This document shows, piece after piece, positions 6,002 through 7,971 of a stretch of 7,971 bases of DNA; position 1 is the first letter of the stretch; each line of letters begins with the position of its first letter. Where the stretch lies: positions 1 to 7,971 of the forward strand of contig JAEZLX010000110.1 in assembly GCA_023415035.1 (NCBI GenBank), read 5' to 3'. This stretch comes from Pseudomonadota bacterium. Its GTDB lineage: Bacteria; Pseudomonadota; Gammaproteobacteria; Burkholderiales; Burkholderiaceae_C. A model generated the notes under the pieces. That model saw nothing but the letters and a program-made list of their open reading frames with translations, was not told the origin of the DNA and ran no database searches. The position numbers and the translations under genes were made by a program.

Positions 6002-6951
6002 GCGTGTTCTCCTGAAACTTCGTTCTCGCGCGCTTTCTTGACGCGCGCGGCGTACTCGCGCCAGAGCACCGTTTTGCCCTGTGCGTCGATCTGCTCCCAG
6101 CGACCCAGGCCAAGGCGTACTCCTTCCGCCTCGATCGCTGCCCGCGACTGCGGATCTGCCGCACCTCCGGGCGGCGGTGCTGGCAGTGCGGCCACCGCGA
6201 CGGCATCCTCACGACGCCCCTTTGCCCGAGCCAGTGCCCAGGGAAAGCCCTTGCCGCGCGTGGCGGCATCAGCAGCCGCTTCGACCAGTTCGCGCACGGT
6301 CATACCCTGGCGCAGCATCGACAGCAGCTGAGGGTGCGAAGCGCTTGCATCCTGCAGGCCTGCTTGCCGCATCGCTGCCACGGCTGTCTCAGCCTGGGCC
6401 TCGATGCCATCAACCGCCGCGCGCGCCGGGCCGCGAGGCCCGTCCGGTGGCGGTTCCGCGCTCGCGCCCTCTTGGTGTTCTACATGCGCACGCTTGATAT
6501 TTATGGTGTCTGGTGTCTGGTGTTTGGGTATGCACACCGTCCGCACTTCGTTTGCTATGCGTTCGCTATGCGTTCGCATTGCGGATGCATCAGGTCCGCT
6601 GTCCGGTTGCACTGCTTGTGCATCTGGCTTCTGGCGTTTCCAACGTGATGCAGCAGATGCAGAGGCTTTGCGCTGCTTGTCCTTGAACGCCTCGATCTCG
6701 CGATCACAGCGGGCATGCCGGTACATGCCAGCGGCCTCATCAAGCATGAAGAACTCGTCGAGCACGGTCTGAACAGCTGCTCTCTCCTCGTCGGTACGTG
6801 CACCGGCCAGCCGAGCGGCCTGGGCCGCCGGAAGTGGAGCCTCCCGCGTGTAGTACACGTCCATCAGCCGACGATAGACGCCATGCTCGAGCAGCGAGAG
6901 GTGAGCTGTGTCGCGCAGGTAATCGCCGATGTGGTGCTCGTAGTAGTTCAT
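5998..6951 (-). CDS. DUF1376 (YdaU-like) putative phage replication protein
   Basis: This protein has 317 residues from ATG 6951. The N-terminal DUF1376 domain (about 1-105) begins MNYYEHHIGDYLRDTAHLSL and includes EHGVYRRLMDVYYTREAPLP, the family hallmark. A positively charged segment (DKQRKASASAASRWKRQKPD) and a long polar linker (about 105-185) follow. A second conserved part (about 188-247) has VAAMRQAGLQDASASHPQLL and RGKGFPWALARAKGRRE, as in many phage DUF1376 proteins. The family is usually found near phage replication genes and is often described as a replisome organiser; direct biochemistry is scarce. The frame stays open for 70 codons before the ATG, but that part overlaps the glycosyltransferase gene and reads as shadow sequence. 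The start lies four bases after the glycosyltransferase stop, so the genes are probably coupled. Linker DNA is repeat-rich and less GC-rich than the ends. Confidence 0.85.
   Translation of the reverse strand: MNYYEHHIGDYLRDTAHLSLLEHGVYRRLMDVYYTREAPLPAAQAARLAGARTDEERAAVQTVLDEFFMLDEAAGMYRHARCDREIEAFKDKQRKASASAASRWKRQKPDAQAVQPDSGPDASAMRTHSERIANEVRTVCIPKHQTPDTINIKRAHVEHQEGASAEPPPDGPRGPARAAVDGIEAQAETAVAAMRQAGLQDASASHPQLLSMLRQGMTVRELVEAAADAATRGKGFPWALARAKGRREDAVAVAALPAPPPGGAADPQSRAAIEAEGVRLGLGRWEQIDAQGKTVLWREYAARVKKARENEVSGEHA
6504..6524. repeat. Three tandem heptamers in the DUF1376 linker
   Basis: TGGTGTC occurs at 6504-6510 and 6511-6517, and TGGTGTT follows at 6518-6524. A further TGGTGT is at 6473-6478. 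On the coding strand this gives the HQTPDT part of the linker. Seven is not a multiple of three, so the array is a DNA-level repeat rather than a peptide repeat, though in this frame it still encodes residues without a stop. Confidence 0.7.
6554..6575. repeat. Two tandem 11-bp repeats in the DUF1376 linker
   Basis: GCTATGCGTTC is present twice without a gap (6554-6564 and 6565-6575), followed by the partial copy GCATTGCGG. Unit length is about one helical turn, as in iterons, although two full copies is few. Two inverted repeats lie just beyond it: GATGCATC at 6584-6591 and TGCAC-N5-GTGCA at 6608-6622. Together with the heptamers these form a repeat-dense tract of roughly 150 bp within the gene. 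Confidence 0.65.
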
Positions 6952-6955
6952 GGCA

Positions 6956-7705
6956 TCAGAGCGGGTTCTGGATGGTCCGCTGGTAGGGGTGGGCCAGCGC
7001 CGCGTCGCCGCGGGCCCGTTTGATCTGGACCGCCTGGCCGAACATCCGGCGCAGGAATAGGGTGTCGGCCTGCTCGCTGGCCAGCGTGCGGTGGGCGGTC
7101 TGCCCGCCCGGGCGAAAGAATGTGCTGCCGGGTGCCTGAGCAAAGCAAAACCGGGTGTCACACCACACCTTCCGGTTCAACCGCGCGTTGAGCAGGTTTA
7201 CCCAGTGCGATTCGGCTGCGGTGGTGCGCTCCGTGAAGTAGAGCTGTCCACCGGCCAAGATGCCGAAGGCGCTTGCATTGATGTAGGCGGTCAGGCTGAT
7301 TGGCTTGTGAGGGTAGTAGTGCTTCGCGTTGGGCCAGGCATTGAACCCGAACAGGTAGCAGCCGGCGGCCCGTGCCCAGTGCGAAGTCCGCTGAATCAGG
7401 TCGTGAGCCTCATCCGGTGTCAGGTGCTGCTCCCGGTTGTTGCCAGGCAAGTACAGCCGCGAGACGAAGCTGATGTCGTCATCGGCCATGAAGACGTTGC
7501 CCCAGCGGTCAAGGATTCCCTGACGCTTGGCTGCCAAGTTGCAGTAGGCACCGTCCGGATGCGCTTCGATCTGCACGCCAGGGTTGTGCTCCGCGTAGGC
7601 TGCTGCCTCGCTCTCCGGTACGTACAGCACGGCACCGCTGATTCGCGTTAGCACCATGCTGGCGCGACCGGCACTGGGAATGATGATTGGCAGGTCGAGA
7701 TCCAT
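6956..7705 (-). CDS. GT-A-like glycosyltransferase, resembles phage TET-associated glycosyltransferase (TAGT)
   Basis: This 249-residue protein starts at ATG 7705. The open frame continues 37 codons further up, but that part overlaps the upstream gene and is not convincing. It begins with a strand and turn, LPIIIPSAGRA (5-15), then LYVPESEAAAYAEH (27-40), and a second strand leading to NVFMADDDISFVSRLY (70-85). The Asp75-77 triplet is placed like the metal/nucleotide-sugar-binding DxD motif of GT-A enzymes. Later parts are SLTAYINASAFGIL (137-150), AESHWVNLLNARLNRKVWCD (164-183), and FFRPGGQ (196-202), whose paired glycines resemble the C-terminal region of phage TAGT proteins. From memory of the family, TAGTs are linked to sugar addition on modified phage DNA bases. 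No TET/JBP dioxygenase is visible in the window. Coupled by TGATG to the unknown upstream gene and closely followed by DUF1376. Substrate unknown. Confidence 0.7.
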   Translation of the reverse strand: MDLDLPIIIPSAGRASMVLTRISGAVLYVPESEAAAYAEHNPGVQIEAHPDGAYCNLAAKRQGILDRWGNVFMADDDISFVSRLYLPGNNREQHLTPDEAHDLIQRTSHWARAAGCYLFGFNAWPNAKHYYPHKPISLTAYINASAFGILAGGQLYFTERTTAAESHWVNLLNARLNRKVWCDTRFCFAQAPGSTFFRPGGQTAHRTLASEQADTLFLRRMFGQAVQIKRARGDAALAHPYQRTIQNPL

Positions 7706-7971
7706 CACTGCCAGCGCTCCCGGAGCTGTTGCACGGTAATGACGTTCGCGCGCTGTGCCTTCACGTCCTTGTAGGACCGCATCTGATCTTCCAGGCCAAG
7801 GCGGTTGCGCAGCCACGCTTCATCGACAGCGTTGTCGCACACGATCACGAAGGCCTCATGGTGTTCACCGTACATGGGCACGATGGGCAAAATGCCTGCT
7901 GTATCCGTGCGCGACATCTCCTTGTGGAACTCCTCCGGTGTGATGGGGGCGCTACCCGCGTTTCCCTCCAT
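7705..7971 (-). CDS. Unrecognised protein, 88 visible residues, possibly 5'-truncated
   Basis: I do not recognise this protein. The visible frame starts at an ATG that coincides exactly with the window end, so it could be an internal methionine of a longer gene. It opens MEGNAGSAPITPEEFHKEMS, then has two likely strands (GILPIVPMYG about 26-35 and HEAFVIVCD about 38-46), a helix (DEAWLRNRLG), and a basic final helix after VITVQQLRERWQ. This suggests a small alpha/beta domain. There are no cysteine clusters, signal peptide or membrane segment. Its stop shares one base with the glycosyltransferase start (TGATG), indicating translational coupling and perhaps a shared function. The similarity of this to any named family could not be judged by eye. 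Confidence 0.6.
   Translation of the reverse strand: MEGNAGSAPITPEEFHKEMSRTDTAGILPIVPMYGEHHEAFVIVCDNAVDEAWLRNRLGLEDQMRSYKDVKAQRANVITVQQLRERWQ

Noticed and set aside
6504..6622. CRISPR-like or insertion-sequence end repeats
   Set aside because: Repeat units are 7 and 11 bp without spacers, inside an intact reading frame, and no transposase or Cas gene is present.
6952..7161. N-terminal extension of the DUF1376 protein (70 codons)
   Set aside because: The DUF1376 family begins at MNYYEHHIGDY; the upstream part is Arg/Pro/Ser-rich and overlaps the glycosyltransferase gene.
7706..7816. N-terminal extension of the glycosyltransferase (37 codons upstream of ATG 7705)
   Set aside because: The extension overlaps the upstream gene entirely and its composition is shadow-like; the recognisable protein begins at MDLDLPIIIP with TGATG coupling.

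Overview
The window is a GC-rich (roughly sixty percent by eye) stretch of a tailed-phage or prophage genome. Every convincing gene lies on the minus strand, so the biological order runs from high coordinates to low. The packaging and head genes follow the phage lambda order (Nu1, A, W, B, C). Protein style and codon use suggest a beta-proteobacterial (Burkholderiales-type) host, but this is an inference: no integrase, att site, tRNA or host gene is present to confirm it.

Layout in transcription order. (1) 7971-7705: an unrecognised 88-residue reading frame that starts, or is cut, at the window edge. (2) 7705-6956: a GT-A-like glycosyltransferase with an Asp-Asp-Asp motif, resembling the phage TET-associated glycosyltransferase group. 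(3) 6951-5998: a DUF1376 (YdaU-like) putative replication protein whose linker DNA is repeat-rich and less GC-rich than its surroundings, making it a candidate internal origin. (4) 6001-5672: a small GIY-YIG endonuclease. (5) 5675-5568: a 35-codon small ORF with a good ribosome binding site. (6) A roughly 111-nt noncoding gap with a very GC-rich dyad. (7) 5456-4737: terminase small subunit. (8) 4740-2677: terminase large subunit, lambda gpA type. (9) 2680-2390: a Mor-family transcription activator. (10) 2389-2322: an AT-richer gap carrying clustered dyads. (11) 2321-2109: gpW-like head-tail joining protein. (12) 2107-518: lambda-family portal. (13) 521-1: the start of an S49/ClpP-like head maturation protease, cut by the window edge.

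Most junctions are ATGA, TGATG or one-base joins, so the set reads as one or two translationally coupled operons broken only at about 5457-5567 and 2322-2389. The terminase pair would cut and package DNA into a prohead built on the portal and matured by the S49 protease; gpW would later join head to tail. The Mor-like activator and the dyads just after it suggest a separate transcriptional step for the head genes.

The main points for follow-up are the glycosyltransferase with its unknown coupled partner (possible DNA modification or anti-restriction function), the Mor gene with adjacent dyads (possible late-gene switch), the repeat tract in the DUF1376 gene (possible origin), and the GC dyad before the terminase genes (possible cos region). 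The long plus-strand ORFs are antisense shadows.
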